Origin: Paraburkholderia saeva
GTDB lineage: Bacteria; Pseudomonadota; Gammaproteobacteria; Burkholderiales; Burkholderiaceae
Assembly: GCF_907164555.1 (NCBI RefSeq)
Contig: NZ_CAJQZC010000005.1
Location: 248,001-312,000 of the forward strand
Direction of reading: 5' to 3'
DNA length: 64,000 nucleotides
The notes beneath the pieces were generated by a model that ran no database searches, was not told where the DNA came from, and was given only the letters and a program-made list of their open reading frames with translations. A program made the translations under genes and the position numbers. Positions 63,261 to 64,000 of the stretch are shown piece after piece (positions within the stretch are counted from its first letter, which is position 1; the number at the start of each line of letters is the position of its first letter).

Positions 63261-64000
63261 ATGAGCGCCAAACACAAGCGGTTCGATTGCCTCGAGATTC
63301 TCCGGTTCATCCTGGCGTTCCTGACCATGACGTGGCATTACTATTATTTCGGACCATCGCTGGGCGCGGTCCACGCCGCGCCGGCTCACGGTTTTGCGAT
63401 CCGCTATTTCTCGTTCTCGGTAGAGATATTTTTCATCATCAGCGGCTTTATCATCACGGCATCCGCGATTAACCGGAGTCCGGTCAACTTTCTGATCGGA
63501 CGGGCGGTCCGGCTCGGGCCCTGTCTGCTCGTCTGCGCGACGCTGTCGCTTGTAGTAGGTCTACTCCTTGGGCGCTGGCCGACGCCACTGAGCTACGTTG
63601 CTTCGCTCTTCATCGTGCCACTCGTTTTCACAAACGGCGCCGACTGGTCCTACTGGTCGCTTCGGCTCGAGATCATCTTTTATGCGGTTGTGTTCCTCAC
63701 GATGTGTGTCGCGAACATCAGGAAGTGCATCGTCTGGATCGCGCTGCTGATGACAGCGTGCGACGTCTTCAGCATCGCAGCAGCCCGGATTTTTTCCGAC
63801 GATGTGTTTGGTACCGCCATGACGCAGTATCCGGTTGAACGATACCTGTCGTTTTTCTCCATCGGCATGTTGCTGTACGTGTTGTTGGTTGAGAAGAAAA
63901 TCAATGTCGTGAGCGTGGCGGCGATCCTGGTCTCCGGGTGCGCAGGCGCTTTTCGCTGTTACGAGGATGCCAACCGGATCGCGAGACTCGTGGGTGACAC
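63261..64000 (+). CDS. Acyltransferase-3 family membrane protein, 3' end outside window
   Basis: An integral-membrane acyltransferase (OafA/YrhL family) of which 246 codons are visible, open to the window end. It shows the N-terminal CLEILRFILAFLTMTWHYYY with the conserved Arg and catalytic His, then VEIFFIISGFIITAS and DWSYWSLRLEIIFY, matching the family order R...H, FFxxSGF and WSLxxE. Such enzymes O-acetylate or O-acylate sugars of surface polysaccharides. The start ATG is preceded by ACGAGC only. It lies 234 bases after the GT-C-like gene. Confidence 0.85.
   Translation, partial: MSAKHKRFDCLEILRFILAFLTMTWHYYYFGPSLGAVHAAPAHGFAIRYFSFSVEIFFIISGFIITASAINRSPVNFLIGRAVRLGPCLLVCATLSLVVGLLLGRWPTPLSYVASLFIVPLVFTNGADWSYWSLRLEIIFYAVVFLTMCVANIRKCIVWIALLMTACDVFSIAAARIFSDDVFGTAMTQYPVERYLSFFSIGMLLYVLLVEKKINVVSVAAILVSGCAGAFRCYEDANRIARLVGD

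Noticed and set aside
1..64000. tRNA, rRNA, CRISPR array or prophage
   Set aside because: No cloverleaf-like stretch, rRNA core sequence, regular repeat-spacer series or phage structural genes were recognised; a tRNAscan/Infernal run would settle the RNA question.

Overview
The window reads as a piece of a primary chromosome from a Burkholderiaceae bacterium, most likely Paraburkholderia, Caballeronia or Burkholderia. The evidence is very high GC with strong third-position bias, an odhA-odhB-lpdA-zapE block, a DUF2968 protein, a second Hfq with a long tail, an HMW-type FabG/FadE fatty-acid cluster, and scpB next to rluB. No rRNA, tRNA, CRISPR array, prophage or complete insertion sequence was seen.

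Layout. 1-4.8 kb: 3' part of recB, then recD (RecBCD repair). 4.9-12 kb: small genes on both strands, namely a membrane protein, arfB (ribosome rescue), a cytoplasmic EAL protein, an ABM monooxygenase, a YdcF-type membrane protein, several small exported proteins, and a DDE-less transposase-like ORF (DUF4096). 12-14.3 kb: LysR regulator and class I aminotransferase. 14.5-24.5 kb: chromosome segregation and translation core: scpB, rluB, then a promoter plus short terminated leader, rimP-nusA-infB, rbfA and truB. 24.6-29.6 kb (minus): marR, outer-membrane factor, emrA, emrB, a complete tripartite drug-efflux operon. 29.9-39.1 kb: typA, then the 2-oxoglutarate dehydrogenase genes odhA, odhB and lpdA, then zapE. 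39.2-44.5 kb: a second DUF4096 ORF behind a hairpin that buries its ribosome binding site, DUF2147 and DUF2968 exported proteins, LtrA, two small proteins and an Hfq paralogue. 44.9-47.1 kb: small lipoprotein, ECF sigma factor, anti-sigma factor and a His/Gly-rich lipoprotein. 47.1-50.2 kb: VAO/p-cresol-type flavoprotein, a Tat-exported protein and a DUF1571 protein. 50.2-59.5 kb (minus): TetR regulator, FadE, HMW FabG, MaoC, a 49-aa ORF, thiolase and FadD, a beta-oxidation or acyl-CoA remodelling cluster. 59.8-61 kb: MFS carboxylate transporter. 61.4-64 kb: a multi-spanning GT-C-like membrane protein and an acyltransferase-3 protein cut by the window end, probably the start of an envelope-polysaccharide region.

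Most genes are conserved housekeeping. The signals most worth a second look are regulatory or very small: the RBS-sequestering hairpin at 39231-39260, the paired DUF4096-only ORFs, the rimP leader with its own promoter and terminator, the coupled 49-aa ORF in the fatty-acid operon, a possible 55-aa ORF overlapping the DUF2968 start, a PsrA-like box before the TetR gene, and the Hfq paralogue with YKR in place of YKH. No plainly new multi-gene system was found.
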